Below, in pieces: positions 1 through 8,749 of a stretch of DNA of 64,000 nt. Below the pieces are notes generated by a model. It searched no databases and was not told the origin of the DNA. It worked only from the letters and a program-made list of their open reading frames with translations. This DNA comes from Carnobacterium alterfunditum DSM 5972 (GTDB taxonomy: Bacteria; Bacillota; Bacilli; Lactobacillales; Carnobacteriaceae). The DNA is taken from NCBI RefSeq assembly GCF_000744115.1, contig NZ_JQLG01000004.1, positions 1,116,001 through 1,180,000 of the forward strand. Direction: 5' to 3'. The position numbers were made by a program, and so were the translations under genes. Each line of letters begins with the position of its first letter. Positions within the stretch are counted from its first letter, which is position 1.

Positions 1-1
1 A

Positions 2-256
2 GCTGAGGATTCATTGTATCATTACATTGAACATACGCTCGGATTAACGATCAGTTATGCTCAAAAAGAGATAACGGTAGATCCAATTACAGAAGAAGAT
101 AAACGCTTGATGGACTTAGAAGATGATACGCATGTTGTGGTTGTAAGAAGTGATGTCTATTTAGAAGATACGACTCTGTTTCAGCATACAGAATCTCGTC
201 ACCGCTTGGATCGTTTTCGTTTTGTTGACTTTGCCAGACGTAGGAATTCGCTCTAA
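2..256 (+). CDS. treR: Trehalose operon repressor TreR, C-terminal part (5' end outside window)
   Basis: The frame is open to the window edge, so only about the last 84 codons are seen. The visible part matches the effector-binding (UTRA) half of GntR-family regulators; its end (SRHRLDRFRFVDFARR) is typical of TreR. TreR represses trehalose uptake genes and is released by trehalose-6-phosphate. The assignment is supported by the neighbouring treP-treA operon, which has a TreR-type palindrome in its promoter. The DNA-binding HTH would lie left of the window. The TTG at 14 is only an internal codon. Family call is recognition plus context; the missing N-terminus leaves some uncertainty. Confidence 0.8.
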   Translation, partial: AEDSLYHYIEHTLGLTISYAQKEITVDPITEEDKRLMDLEDDTHVVVVRSDVYLEDTTLFQHTESRHRLDRFRFVDFARRRNSL

Positions 257-348
257 AAAAGAGTTCGGCAATGGATTAAGCCATTCTCCTACTAGAAAAA
301 CAATACTTACGCCCAAAATAGCAAACAAAAAAAACGCTCAGGTTCTAT

Positions 349-1877
349 TAAAATGGACCCTATAGAATGGACACTAAAAAAAGTGCCCTCTATAAGGTCT
401 ATTTTTGTATACTTATATAGAAAAATATAAGTATGGTTGATTTAAGATTATTCAGTCCATTAAAACCGTATTCCACAATGAATGCACTACGTGCAGAAAG
501 GAGCTGCTAAATGTCAAAGTTAACATTTACACCAAAACAAATCCAATTTTTAAAGACAAACCCATATGTAAAAAATGTATCTGAAAAAAGCATTACTTAT
601 TCCGATGAATTCAAACGCCATTTTGTTTCAGAATCGTTGGACTCAAAAACGGCTAAACAACTATTTTTTGAAGCAGGATTTGATTTGGAAATGCTTGGTG
701 AAAGCAGGATAAAAGCATTCTCTAAGAAATGGCGAAAAAGATATCGGGATAATGGCGTTTTGGCGTTGAAAGACACTCGACAGGGCCATTCAGGCGGAGT
801 TCGAAAGACAGAACTAACACCTGAGCAACAAATTGAAAAGTTACAAGCCAAAATTTCATTGTTAGAACAAGAAAATGAATTGTTAAAAAAATCAGAATGG
901 AGCGAAAGGAGGCTAGAAAAAAACGAAAAGACTAGCGAAATCTTCGCAAAAATCCATAAAATGAAAAAAGATGGTTCCTACACAGGAACGATTGTAGATG
1001 CATGTGATGTGTTGGAGGTTTCCCGTTCCGGTTACTACAATTATTTGAAGAGTTCAGACACTAGGAATGCACGAGATGAGGAAGATCAGGCTTGGAGAAC
1101 CAAAATTGAAAAAGCTTATAGTTATCGTGGTTACGAGAAAGGCTCTCGAAGCATTGTCATGTATTTCAAGAATATTCTGGGTATCACAGTCAATCGTAAA
1201 AAGGTACAGCGTTTGATGAGGAAATTTAATATTTTCTGCCCCATTCGTAAAGCGAATCCCTATAAAAGAATGGCAAAAGCTACCAAAGAACATCGCACTG
1301 TTGAAAACCAGCTGGAACGTCAATTTGATCAAGGGATAGCCCACAAAGTTCTATTAACAGATATTACTTACCTGCCTGGAGCTGATGGTTTCCTGGGTTA
1401 TTTATCAACCATTAAAGATGGTACGACGAAAGAAATTTTAGCTCATTATGTATCTGATAATCTAAAACTTGATATTTCGCTAAACACCGTAGATTCTTTA
1501 ATGAGCGCCCACGGTGCAACGTTACATAAAGATGCTTTTATCCATTCAGATCAAGGCGTACATTACACTAGCCCTAAATTTCATAAGAAGTTGATAGAGA
1601 ATCATTTAGGGCAGTCCATGTCCAGAAGAGGTAACTGTTGGGACAACGCTCCCCAAGAGTCATTCTTCGGACATTTGAAGGATGAAATGAACTATGAAAA
1701 TTGTACGAACCTAGAAGAATTGCGAGCAACTGTGAGTGATTACATTGACTATTATAATAATGAACGTGGGCAATGGAACCTAAAAAAATTGCCCCCTGTT
1801 CATTACAGGGAACAATTTTTATCAGGTATTGCATAAGGTCTCTTTTTTTTAATGTCTTTGACATAGGGTCCATTTTA
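349..1877 (+). mobile_element. IS3-family insertion sequence
   Basis: A 15-bp perfect terminal inverted repeat is visible: TAAAATGGACCCTAT at 349-363 and its reverse complement at 1863-1877. It encloses one transposase gene with about 150 bp of leader and 40 bp after the stop. Length about 1.53 kb. No clear 3-4 bp target duplication is seen (left flank ...TCTAT, right flank CATAA...), so the two flanks may have been rearranged after insertion. The right end interrupts a gene at the distal end of the tre operon. Confidence 0.85.
511..1836 (+). CDS. IS3-family transposase, single-frame
   Basis: 441 residues. The N-terminal third carries a helix-turn-helix-like region followed by a leucine-zipper stretch (about residues 108-127, IEKLQAKISLLEQENELLKK). 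The C-terminal part is an rve-type integrase core with the DDE triad in the contexts LLTDITYLPG, IHSDQGVHYTS and NAPQESFFGHLKDE. A good ribosome site (AAAGGAG) precedes ATG 511. Many IS3-family members split this protein into OrfA and OrfB joined by a -1 frameshift. Here the two parts are continuous in one frame although an A-run lies at the junction. The ORF looks intact and the element may be active. Confidence 0.92.
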   Translation: MSKLTFTPKQIQFLKTNPYVKNVSEKSITYSDEFKRHFVSESLDSKTAKQLFFEAGFDLEMLGESRIKAFSKKWRKRYRDNGVLALKDTRQGHSGGVRKTELTPEQQIEKLQAKISLLEQENELLKKSEWSERRLEKNEKTSEIFAKIHKMKKDGSYTGTIVDACDVLEVSRSGYYNYLKSSDTRNARDEEDQAWRTKIEKAYSYRGYEKGSRSIVMYFKNILGITVNRKKVQRLMRKFNIFCPIRKANPYKRMAKATKEHRTVENQLERQFDQGIAHKVLLTDITYLPGADGFLGYLSTIKDGTTKEILAHYVSDNLKLDISLNTVDSLMSAHGATLHKDAFIHSDQGVHYTSPKFHKKLIENHLGQSMSRRGNCWDNAPQESFFGHLKDEMNYENCTNLEELRATVSDYIDYYNNERGQWNLKKLPPVHYREQFLSGIA

Positions 1878-2091
1878 CATAACCCTCTGGTGTCATTCCT
1901 TTTTTAGGCATCATTTTCACTGCATATGACAAGGAATAAAGGATTTCAATATTCTTTTTGAATGGTTCACTATTTGGATTACCACTGCCTTCTATTGTAA
2001 AAAATTTCATTTCTGGAACTTCAATAATAGCTGGTTGTTTTTTTGGTAAATAGAGTTCCTTTGAGTGTTTTCTCCATTCAAATTTACTCAC
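1878..2091 (-). pseudogene. GyrI-like small-molecule-binding protein, truncated by the IS
   Basis: About 71 native residues remain, starting at GTG 2091, whose GTGA overlaps the treA stop by 4 nt, so this was the third gene of the tre transcript. The sequence resembles the N-terminal part of GyrI-like effector-binding proteins (roughly 200 residues when complete). The reading frame runs into the IS end at 1877 and stops within it after a few foreign codons. The rest is not found on the other side of the IS (257-348), so a deletion or rearrangement accompanied the insertion. Family assignment is moderate. Confidence 0.6.
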
Positions 2092-3770
2092 AATTTATCC
2101 GTTTCCTTTTTGTCATCTGCTTCAAAATGAAAAGCAATGGTTTCGTAAGGCCCTAATTCCAATTTAGCTGTTAATGCTTTCTTTTCTCCATTACCAATAA
2201 GATAAGAACTAGATCTAGCTAAAAATTCTTCTGGAATCTCAATGATTACGGATTCTGGATAGAAATGATTAAGGACTAATAATTGTTCTCCTTCATGTTC
2301 TCTTACATAGCCATAAACGCTTGGATGTTCCATTAGGATCCCACGATAATTCCCTTCAGAAATGACTAGCATCTCTTTCCTTAACTGAATCAATTTTTTA
2401 TAGAAGTTAAAAATGGTTCCTTCTTTACGCTCTTTTGCTACATTGATCTCATGGTAGTTTTCAGCTACTTTTATCCAAGGTTCTCCAGTTGTAAAACCAG
2501 CATTCCTTTCGGCTATCCATTGCATCGGTGTTCGGCTGTTATCTCGCGATTTTTCTTTAATGATTTCCATGATTTCTTCATGTGGCAGACCATTAGCTTG
2601 TAGTTCTTTATAAGCATTTTGGGTCTCTACATCTACATAATCTGTAATCTCTTGAAATTCCGGATTCTTCATACCAATTTCTTCTCCTTGATAAACATAA
2701 GGGGTTCCACGCAGCAAATGGATCGTCTGAGCTAACATCTTAGAAGAAGCTTCAAAGTAATTGACAGGGTCTCCAAAGCGGTTTATTGCACGCGGTTGGT
2801 CATGATTGCTCCAGAATAATGCATTCCATCCATTCCCTTTAGACATTCCTTCTTGCCAATTATTAAGTAATTCTTTTAATTCCATGAAATCAAATGGCAT
2901 CTTGCTCCATTTTTCTCCATCTAGATAATCGACTTTCAAATGATGGAAACTAAAAACCATCGATAATTCTTGTTTTTCAGGATTGGAATAAGCAATCCCA
3001 TTTTCAATAGTCGTTGAAGACATTTCTCCAACAGTCATCATATTTGGTTGTTTTCCAAAAGTTTTTTGATTCATTTCATGAATAAATTCATGTGCTATTG
3101 GTCGATCAGTATATAACGATTTTCCTACGCCATCTGCTGCATCAACAAGTTCTTCCTCCTTGCCAACTACATTGATCACATCAAATCGGAATCCTTTTAC
3201 ACCTTTATCTATCCAAAAATTAACCACATTAAATACTTCATCTCTTACTTCAGGATTACGCCAATTTAAATCTGCTTGCGAAACATCATATAGATGCAAA
3301 TATTCCTTTCCAGTATCCGCAAAAGGAGCCCACGCTGGGCCTCCAAATTTTGAGACCCAGTTCGTAGGATGACTTCCATCTGCTTTAGGTTCACGTAGTA
3401 TATAGTAATCTTGGTATTTTTTTTCACCCTTTAAAGCTCGTTGAAACCATTCATGATCAATTGATGTGTGATTTAAAACCATATCTAACATAATTTCCAA
3501 TTTGTATTCCGTGGTTACATCAATGAGCTCCTCAAAATCTTCCATCGTTCCAAATAATGGATCGATTTCTACATAATTAGCGATATCATAGCCATTATCT
3601 TTTTGTGGAGAAATGAAGAAGGGATTGATCCATAGTACATCAACACCTAAATCTGCTAAATAAGGCACTTTTTCAATGATTCCTTTTAAATCCCCTACTC
3701 CATCTCCATTGGAATCCTTAAAAGATTTTGGGTAAATTTGATACACGACTTTCTCATGAAAGGTACTCAT
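2088..3770 (-). CDS. treA: Alpha,alpha-phosphotrehalase (trehalose-6-phosphate hydrolase)
   Basis: 560 residues. Cleaves trehalose-6-phosphate, the product of PTS import, to glucose and glucose-6-phosphate in the cytoplasm. It is a GH13 enzyme: the N-terminus (KVVYQIYPKSFKDSNGDG) opens the (beta/alpha)8 barrel; the catalytic nucleophile is D197 in GFRFDVIN, the acid/base is E249 in MTVGEM, and the third acid is D324 in SNHDQPR. No signal peptide. The gene lies 20 bp after treP and shares its promoter. Related oligo-1,6-glucosidases have the same fold; the treP neighbour and TreR operator decide for TreA. Confidence 0.93.
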   Translation of the reverse strand: MSTFHEKVVYQIYPKSFKDSNGDGVGDLKGIIEKVPYLADLGVDVLWINPFFISPQKDNGYDIANYVEIDPLFGTMEDFEELIDVTTEYKLEIMLDMVLNHTSIDHEWFQRALKGEKKYQDYYILREPKADGSHPTNWVSKFGGPAWAPFADTGKEYLHLYDVSQADLNWRNPEVRDEVFNVVNFWIDKGVKGFRFDVINVVGKEEELVDAADGVGKSLYTDRPIAHEFIHEMNQKTFGKQPNMMTVGEMSSTTIENGIAYSNPEKQELSMVFSFHHLKVDYLDGEKWSKMPFDFMELKELLNNWQEGMSKGNGWNALFWSNHDQPRAINRFGDPVNYFEASSKMLAQTIHLLRGTPYVYQGEEIGMKNPEFQEITDYVDVETQNAYKELQANGLPHEEIMEIIKEKSRDNSRTPMQWIAERNAGFTTGEPWIKVAENYHEINVAKERKEGTIFNFYKKLIQLRKEMLVISEGNYRGILMEHPSVYGYVREHEGEQLLVLNHFYPESVIIEIPEEFLARSSSYLIGNGEKKALTAKLELGPYETIAFHFEADDKKETDKL

Positions 3771-3790
3771 TCTATTCCTACTTTCTAAAT

Positions 3791-5254
3791 TTATTTCCCT
3801 AATTCTGGTTGTATAACTTCTGCTTCTACTTGATCTGATTTATTTAAAATATTGTATTTACGGAAAACGATCGTCAATGCAAACGGTACTACTATTGCAA
3901 TCACCATACTAATTGCAAAGATACCCCAGTATTGATTTTGAATGGAAAGAATTCCCGGAAGTCCACCTACACCAATTGAATTAGCTGTTACGTTAAAAAT
4001 AGTTGATACTAATCCTGCAAGACCTGAACCGATCATAGCAGCCACAAATGGGTAGATATATTTGATGTTGATCCCGAACATAGCTGGTTCTGTTACACCT
4101 AAGTAACATGAAATAGCTGCTGGAATAGAGATTTGTTCTTCTTTCTCGTTTCCACGGTGCAAATAAATGATAGCTAACACTGCAGAACCTTGAGCAATAT
4201 TTGATAAAGCGATCATTGGCCATAAATTAGTTCCTTGGAAATCTGCAATCAATTGTAGATCGATCGCATTCGTCATGTGGTGCAATCCAGTGATTACTAG
4301 TGGTGAGTAGAAGAAACCGAATAATGCTCCAAATAACCAGTTAAATGAGCTTCCTAATCCTGCATACACAATACTAGAGACCCATCCTCCAATGATCCAA
4401 CCAATTGGTCCTAAAACAGTATGAGCAATCAAAACAGTTGGAACTAAAGCAAAGAATGGTACAAAAATCATTGAAATCGATTGTGGGATAACTTTACGCA
4501 ACCACAATTCTAGATAAGCTAGTAAAAATCCAGCTAACATAGCAGGAATAACTTGCGCTTGGTAGCCGATCATATCAATCGTAAAATAACCAAAATCCCA
4601 AACTGGAACTTCTGCTGCTGCTGTTCCAGCAACGGCGTACGCGTTCAATAATTGAGGGGATACGAGCGTGATACCTAAAACAATACCTAAAATTTGAGTT
4701 GTTCCCATTTTCTTAGCAACACTCCAAGTGATACCTACTGGTAAGAAGTGGAAAATAGCTTCACCGATCAACCATAAGAAACTATTCGCACCAGCCCAGA
4801 ATTGAGAAACTTCAACGATTGTTTGGCCGTCAAGCCAACCCATTGGGACAGCTTCTAAAATATTACGGAACCCTAAAATTAAACCTCCGACAATAATTGC
4901 TGGAATAATCGGTGTGAAAATTTCTGCTAAAACAGACATTGCACGTTGCACAGGGTTTTGATTTTGTTTACTTGCTGCTTTCACTTCATCTTTAGATACG
5001 CCTTCTTTACCGGATATTTTAGAAAATTCATTGTAGAATGTAGCAACATCATTCCCAATAATAACTTGATACTGACCGGCTTGAGTAAATGTTCCTTTAA
5101 CTACAGGGATATCCTCAATTTTTTTGCTATCTGCTTTTGCAGGATCATTTAATACGAAACGCATGCGAGTGGCACAGTGAGTGACTGCAGAAATATTATC
5201 GGGACCTCCGATATCTTCTAAAAGCTGCTTTGCATCTTGTGTGTAATCTGCCAT
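3791..5254 (-). CDS. treP: PTS trehalose-specific transporter EIIBC
   Basis: 487 residues from the ATG at 5254, chosen because AGGAGG sits seven bases upstream; the longer reading frame to 5335 has no ribosome site and runs over the operator. Residues about 1-75 are the EIIB domain, with the phospho-accepting Cys27 in VTHCATRMRF. The rest is the membrane EIIC domain with multiple hydrophobic segments and the glucose-family GITE-like part (LGVTEPAMFGIN). No EIIA domain is fused, so a separate EIIA must serve it; the orphan EIIA at 33.0 kb is a candidate. Imports trehalose as trehalose-6-phosphate. Confidence 0.92.
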   Translation of the reverse strand: MADYTQDAKQLLEDIGGPDNISAVTHCATRMRFVLNDPAKADSKKIEDIPVVKGTFTQAGQYQVIIGNDVATFYNEFSKISGKEGVSKDEVKAASKQNQNPVQRAMSVLAEIFTPIIPAIIVGGLILGFRNILEAVPMGWLDGQTIVEVSQFWAGANSFLWLIGEAIFHFLPVGITWSVAKKMGTTQILGIVLGITLVSPQLLNAYAVAGTAAAEVPVWDFGYFTIDMIGYQAQVIPAMLAGFLLAYLELWLRKVIPQSISMIFVPFFALVPTVLIAHTVLGPIGWIIGGWVSSIVYAGLGSSFNWLFGALFGFFYSPLVITGLHHMTNAIDLQLIADFQGTNLWPMIALSNIAQGSAVLAIIYLHRGNEKEEQISIPAAISCYLGVTEPAMFGINIKYIYPFVAAMIGSGLAGLVSTIFNVTANSIGVGGLPGILSIQNQYWGIFAISMVIAIVVPFALTIVFRKYNILNKSDQVEAEVIQPELGK

Positions 5255-5290
5255 TTTCTTTCCTCCTAAGAATAATTTTATAATTGCAAC

Positions 5291-5344
5291 TTGTATATAC
5301 AAGTACAATGTAACCTTTTTCATTAGTAATTGCAAGCGTTTTAT
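5291..5344 (-). promoter_or_regulatory. tre promoter with TreR operator and cre site
   Basis: On the minus strand TTGCAA and TACATT are separated by 17 bp (-35 and -10). Just downstream, 5291-5302 is the perfect palindrome TTGTATATACAA, the known TreR operator core. Overlapping the -35 (5330-5344) is a catabolite-responsive element, TTGCAAGCGTTTTAT, with one mismatch to WTGNAANCGNWNNCW. This predicts induction by trehalose and repression by CcpA in rich sugar. Confidence 0.85.
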
Positions 5345-5376
5345 CTATATTTTTTTCAACTTATGGATCTATATAA

Positions 5377-5418
5377 AAAAGCTGGTATAAGAATCTTAAG
5401 ATTCTTATACCAGCTTTT
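5377..5418. terminator. 42-bp perfect palindrome, probable bidirectional terminator
   Basis: Uninterrupted 21-bp arms centred between 5397 and 5398 (core GAATCTTAAGATTC), with A and T runs at the ends. It lies just upstream of the tre promoter. No gene now ends here, so it may insulate tre from rightward neighbours or be left from a lost gene. Confidence 0.6.
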
Positions 5419-5434
5419 AATTTAGCGATTTAAT

Positions 5435-5740
5435 TAGGATGTGTTTTAAAACTAATGACTCTTCTTATTTTTGGGCTAATTGACAAAGATATGGGGTGAT
5501 TAAAATCAGAATCGAACAACAAGAACGACCTAAGGAGTCTAGGAGTCAAATAAAATAGTCCACTATTTTGAGTTACTCGAACTAGCACTCGTTCCCGCTA
5601 CTCAAATGCACGTTGGGTGCTCAGTTACTCGAACTAACGCTCGTTCACGCTACTCAAATGCACGTTGGGTGCTCAGTTACTCGAACTAGCACTCGTTCCC
5701 GCTACTTGCTCTTAACAAGATAGTTTTAAAACATGCCCTA
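5435..5740. repeat. Minisatellite-bearing element with inverted ends, short copy
   Basis: The ends TAGGATGTGTTTTAAAACTA (5435) and the reverse complement of TAGGGCATGTTTTAAAACTA (ending 5740) form near-identical inverted repeats. The interior holds a 52-bp unit repeated at 5571, 5623 and 5675 (third copy partial), each with a near-palindrome of the type GAACNAGNGCTNGTTC. The same element, with about seven units and in the opposite orientation, is at 61555-62158. No open frame of note. Non-coding, MITE-like by layout. Confidence 0.75.
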
Positions 5741-5853
5741 GTCATACTATTCAACAATACTATAAGAAACTTTTGATGTTACTTGGTAACAGGATTATTT
5801 CTTATCAGCCTATCAGACTTTTGGCTTAGTAACCATCTTTGACTAATCGTAAG

Positions 5854-5885
5854 AAAGAGGTTGGGACATAAGTCCAAACCTCTTT
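5854..5885. repeat. Hairpin repeat GAGGTTGGGAC...
   Basis: AAAGAGGTTGGGAC and its near-complement GTCCAAACCTCTTT surround a four-base loop. This hairpin type recurs in intergenic regions of many Lactobacillales; a partial relative (GAGGCTGGGATATAA) follows gyrA near 18161. It may act as a weak terminator. Confidence 0.5.
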
Positions 5886-5996
5886 GCCTATCCAACCATT
5901 GATCCCAAAGATACTTCTAAAAGTAACCTCGCCGGTAGAAAAATGTAAAAATCATAGAAAAAACAGATCAATCATTTTTTATGATTCAGATATATA

Positions 5997-6256
5997 GGGT
6001 CTATCATTTTTCGTGTTCATAGATCAGTTTGATCATTCACACGAAATTTCAGACGGAATAGGAGTTGCTTGTAGCCATGTGAAGTATTCAATGTGAATTA
6101 TAAAACTTTAATGCTTTAGCGATTAAGCTTTGTTTGAGGCTTGAAAGCCTGGAAGACAAAAGGCTTCATGGCAGTACCATAGCTCTACACAAGCAAATCC
6201 GTTCATTCCAGAAGAAATTTCTTTTAGAATACCAATATTTTTTTTAGACGATCGAT
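5997..6256 (-). repeat. ISL3-end palindromic element, copy A
   Basis: About 257 bp. It contains the family arms: the right-hand AGAAATTTCTTCTGGAAT type arm and a complementary ACGGAATAGGAGTTGCTTG arm, about 150 bp apart. It begins GGGTCTATCATTTTT, like the end of copy D. AT-rich 8-bp repeats (GATATATA) flank it and could be a target duplication, but they are low complexity. The right boundary is uncertain by a few bases. Confidence 0.65.
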
Positions 6257-6261
6257 ATATA

Positions 6262-6294
6262 TAGAACAAAAAAAGAATCTTTTCTTGTTCTCAG
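6262..6294 (-). terminator. Terminator after jag
   Basis: On the minus strand GAACAAGAAAAG pairs with CTTTTTTTGTTC, giving a hairpin with a U-rich arm about 65 bp after the jag stop. It ends the rpmH-jag transcript. Confidence 0.55.
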
Positions 6295-6359
6295 CTAGTT
6301 ATGACCTAGCCATTTTTTTACTTGATTACTAAATTCGTTAGAGTACAGACTAAATACTT

Positions 6360-7148
6360 TTATTTTAATTCAACTACTAAGTAGCGATGAGGTTCGGTTC
6401 CTTCAGAATGAGTAGCAACAGCGTCATCTTTGCTCAAATAAAAATGAATTTGTTTTCTTTCAGAAGCAGGCATTGGTTCTAAGAATACAGGTTGCTTTGT
6501 ACGACGGACTTTCGCAGCAGTCCGCTCTGCTAGTTCTCTCAAAGCATCTTCTCTGCGTTCACGATAGTCTCCAACATTTACAACAGCATTAAATTTTGTT
6601 TTAGCATGATGGTGTAGCAAAACTTGAGCTAACGATTGTAAAGCATTTAGTACTTTACCATGTTTGCCAATGACCAAACCTGCTTTTTCTGTTTCAATAT
6701 GAAAAACAACTTGTTTTTTAGTTTCTTCTATTATCACTGTACTAGAAATACCCATTTTCTGGATAATTTCTTGCAGGTAATCTGCCACCATTTTAATAGC
6801 TTCTTCATCATTTCTTTTTGTGTCAGTTTCTTTAGAAAGTTCCTCTTCTTCTGAAATGGTTGTTTCTGCCAAAACAGGAGCCTTCTCATTTACAAGGTCA
6901 ATTGAAGCTGATGATGATTTTACTGTTTTAACTTCAGCAGAAGATTCTTTAAAAAAATCTTTAGCATTATTTTCAGCTGCAATTTTTGTAACAGTTACGA
7001 TTGCATCTTTCTTTCCAATTTTAAAAATACCTTTTCTACCTTGATCTATTATTTCAATAGAAGCTTCTTCTTTAGCGATTCCCAGTTCCTTTAATGCTTT
7101 TTGGATAGCTTCATCTACCGTTTCAGCTTGAGCTGTATACTTATTCAT
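6360..7148 (-). CDS. jag: RNA-binding protein Jag/KhpB (EloR)
   Basis: 262 residues. Residues 1-52 are the Jag_N domain; a charged, low-complexity linker follows (about 53-115); then a KH domain with the GKHGK loop (VIGKHGKVLNALQSL) and a C-terminal R3H domain (ERTAAKVRRTKQP). In streptococci KhpB pairs with KhpA to bind RNA and control cell elongation. A GGAGG site lies eight bases before the ATG. It is the last gene of the rpmH-rnpA-yidC-jag run. In many relatives mnmE and mnmG follow; here there are only repeats and then the tre operon. Confidence 0.95.
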   Translation of the reverse strand: MNKYTAQAETVDEAIQKALKELGIAKEEASIEIIDQGRKGIFKIGKKDAIVTVTKIAAENNAKDFFKESSAEVKTVKSSSASIDLVNEKAPVLAETTISEEEELSKETDTKRNDEEAIKMVADYLQEIIQKMGISSTVIIEETKKQVVFHIETEKAGLVIGKHGKVLNALQSLAQVLLHHHAKTKFNAVVNVGDYRERREDALRELAERTAAKVRRTKQPVFLEPMPASERKQIHFYLSKDDAVATHSEGTEPHRYLVVELK

Positions 7149-7192
7149 ATACCTACCTCCATTCTAAACACTTTTGATTCATCGAACCTATC

Positions 7193-8020
7193 TTATTTTT
7201 TTCTTTTCTTAGGTTTTAAAGCTTTTTCAAGAGCACGTCGGCGATCCCGTTCAATTTGGCTCTTTTCTTCACGCACTTTTTTAATTTTAAAAGGATTATT
7301 CAATAATAATGTTTGTCCCACAGAAAATGCATTTCCTACGACCCAGTACAGCGATAATGCACTTGGCAATGTAATCCCCATAAATAAAATCAATGCAGGC
7401 ATCATATACAGCATAGTCGTTGTTGTCGGATTGGGCTCTAATTGACTCATGGTTGATAGCTTAGTTGTTGCATACGTCAATATAGCAGCTAGTACAGGTA
7501 GAACAAAGTATGGATCTGGTGCTCCTAAATTCATCCATAAAAAGTTTCCTGTTTTCAAAACTTCTGTACGGCTGATAGCTTGGTACATAGCAATCAACAC
7601 CGGCATTTGAATAAGCAATGGCAAACACCCAGCTACAGGATTAACACCTGCTTCTGCGTATAATTTAGACGTTTCTTCTTTTAATTTATTTTGTGTATCT
7701 GGATCCTTAGAAGCGTACTTTGTTTGTAATTTTTTTAACTGTGGTTGCATCTCTGACATTTTTTGAGTACTTTTTGTTTGGTGGTGCATGACAGGTAACA
7801 GAACCAATCGAATGATCAATGTAAAAATAATTATTCCTGCCCCGAAACTTCCACCAAATAAATCAGCTAACCAGATGATGATACGGGAGAAGTTAAAAAC
7901 AATGTATTTATCCCAAATCCCTGTGCTTTGTTCTGTGATGGGTGAAGTGCCACAACCCACCAAAACGACTGCTAAAAAAACAGTCCCTAATAAAAGAAGT
8001 AATCGCTTACGTTTGTTCAC
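7193..8020 (-). CDS. yidC: Membrane protein insertase YidC/OxaA, lipoprotein type
   Basis: 275 residues. A type II signal peptide ends in the lipobox LVGC with Cys23, so the mature protein is lipid-anchored, as in Gram-positive YidC1 (SpoIIIJ). The 60KD_IMP core follows with about five membrane segments, including a re-entrant stretch rich in Pro-Met (PVAGCLPLLIQMPVLIAMYQ). The C-terminus is a strongly basic tail (KKVREEKSQ...KPKKRKK) expected to contact the ribosome. It inserts and folds membrane proteins with or without Sec. It lies between rnpA and jag in the conserved order. Confidence 0.95.
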   Translation of the reverse strand: MNKRKRLLLLLGTVFLAVVLVGCGTSPITEQSTGIWDKYIVFNFSRIIIWLADLFGGSFGAGIIIFTLIIRLVLLPVMHHQTKSTQKMSEMQPQLKKLQTKYASKDPDTQNKLKEETSKLYAEAGVNPVAGCLPLLIQMPVLIAMYQAISRTEVLKTGNFLWMNLGAPDPYFVLPVLAAILTYATTKLSTMSQLEPNPTTTTMLYMMPALILFMGITLPSALSLYWVVGNAFSVGQTLLLNNPFKIKKVREEKSQIERDRRRALEKALKPKKRKK

Positions 8021-8049
8021 GTCCTGTCCTCCACTCTAATAAGTAAAAA

Positions 8050-8388
8050 CTATCTTAATAATTTTGCAAGCTTTAAAACATGCGTCAAACTTTTTTTTGT
8101 TTCCTTCATCGTCATATCTGCTATCGGTTTACGAGCAATAACAATGAAATCATTTTCTGCTTTTAGCTGCGGTTTTAACTCAGTTAAACTTTGTCGAATT
8201 CTTCTTTTGACATTATTCCGCATGACCGCGTTACCTATTTTTTTACCAACAGATATTCCTACACGAAAATGTGGCTGGTCTTTTTTATCTAGCACATAAA
8301 TGACAAATTGACGATTTGCTGTTGATCTGCCATTGTGAAAAACTTTTTGAAATTCTGCTTCTTTTTTGACACGATAGGTTTTTCTCAT
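8050..8388 (-). CDS. rnpA: Ribonuclease P protein component
   Basis: 112 residues, normal for RnpA. Basic protein that binds the RNase P RNA and aids 5' maturation of tRNA precursors. The family RNR signature is present as [16 protein letters not shown]. The gene follows rpmH by about 155 bp, and that gap contains a terminator and an inverted repeat, so some transcripts probably stop before it. Order and sequence agree. Confidence 0.96.
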   Translation of the reverse strand: MRKTYRVKKEAEFQKVFHNGRSTANRQFVIYVLDKKDQPHFRVGISVGKKIGNAVMRNNVKRRIRQSLTELKPQLKAENDFIVIARKPIADMTMKETKKSLTHVLKLAKLLR

Positions 8389-8453
8389 TAAAATAACCTC
8401 TCATCTCTTATTAAATTAATAAAAATACCGTTCCATTTAATTGAATAAGGAAT

Positions 8454-8499
8454 AAATTACCCAGTAATCATTTAAAGAAAAACGACTACTGAGTAATTT
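8454..8499 (-). repeat. Inverted repeat in the rpmH-rnpA gap
   Basis: Arms AAATTACCCAGTAATC (8454) and GACTACTGAGTAATTT (ending 8499) pair over about 14 of 16 positions around a 14-base loop. It lies 65-111 bp before the rnpA start and could be a second attenuator or an RNA-processing site. Function is inferred only. Confidence 0.45.
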
Positions 8500-8512
8500 T
8501 TATTCCAATCCT

Positions 8513-8544
8513 AAAAAAAAAGACCACTGAAACGTTCAGTGATC
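8513..8544 (-). terminator. Terminator directly after rpmH
   Basis: On the minus strand GATCACTGAAC pairs with GTTTCAGTGGTC and is followed by nine T. It begins at the rpmH stop. It likely allows partial read-through into rnpA, setting a high L34 to RnpA ratio. Confidence 0.75.
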
Positions 8545-8678
8545 TATGCTGATAATACTTTTCTTCCTTTACGACGTCTGCTTTGTAATACATTACGTCC
8601 ACTTTTAGTACTCATGCGTTTACGGAAACCATGTACTTTTTGACGTTTACGCTTTTTGGGTTGGTAAGTTCTTTTCAT
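8544..8678 (-). CDS. rpmH: Ribosomal protein L34
   Basis: 44 residues, read directly from the bases: it begins [18 protein letters not shown] and ends in an Arg/Lys-rich tail ([11 protein letters not shown]). The normal L34 length is 44-46. A strong AGGAGGTG site precedes the ATG at 8678. L34 is part of the large ribosomal subunit. Its gene classically sits next to oriC, diverging from dnaA, exactly as here. Confidence 0.97.
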   Translation of the reverse strand: MKRTYQPKKRKRQKVHGFRKRMSTKSGRNVLQSRRRKGRKVLSA

Positions 8679-8749
8679 GCGTGATACACCTCCTGTGAAA
8701 ACTATCTCTCATTATTGTTTCTTACATTATCCAAAGACAGTCTAAAATT

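Noticed and set aside
5291-5335. Longer start for treP at 5335.
   Set aside because: It would run over the operator and has no ribosome site; ATG 5254 follows AGGAGG.
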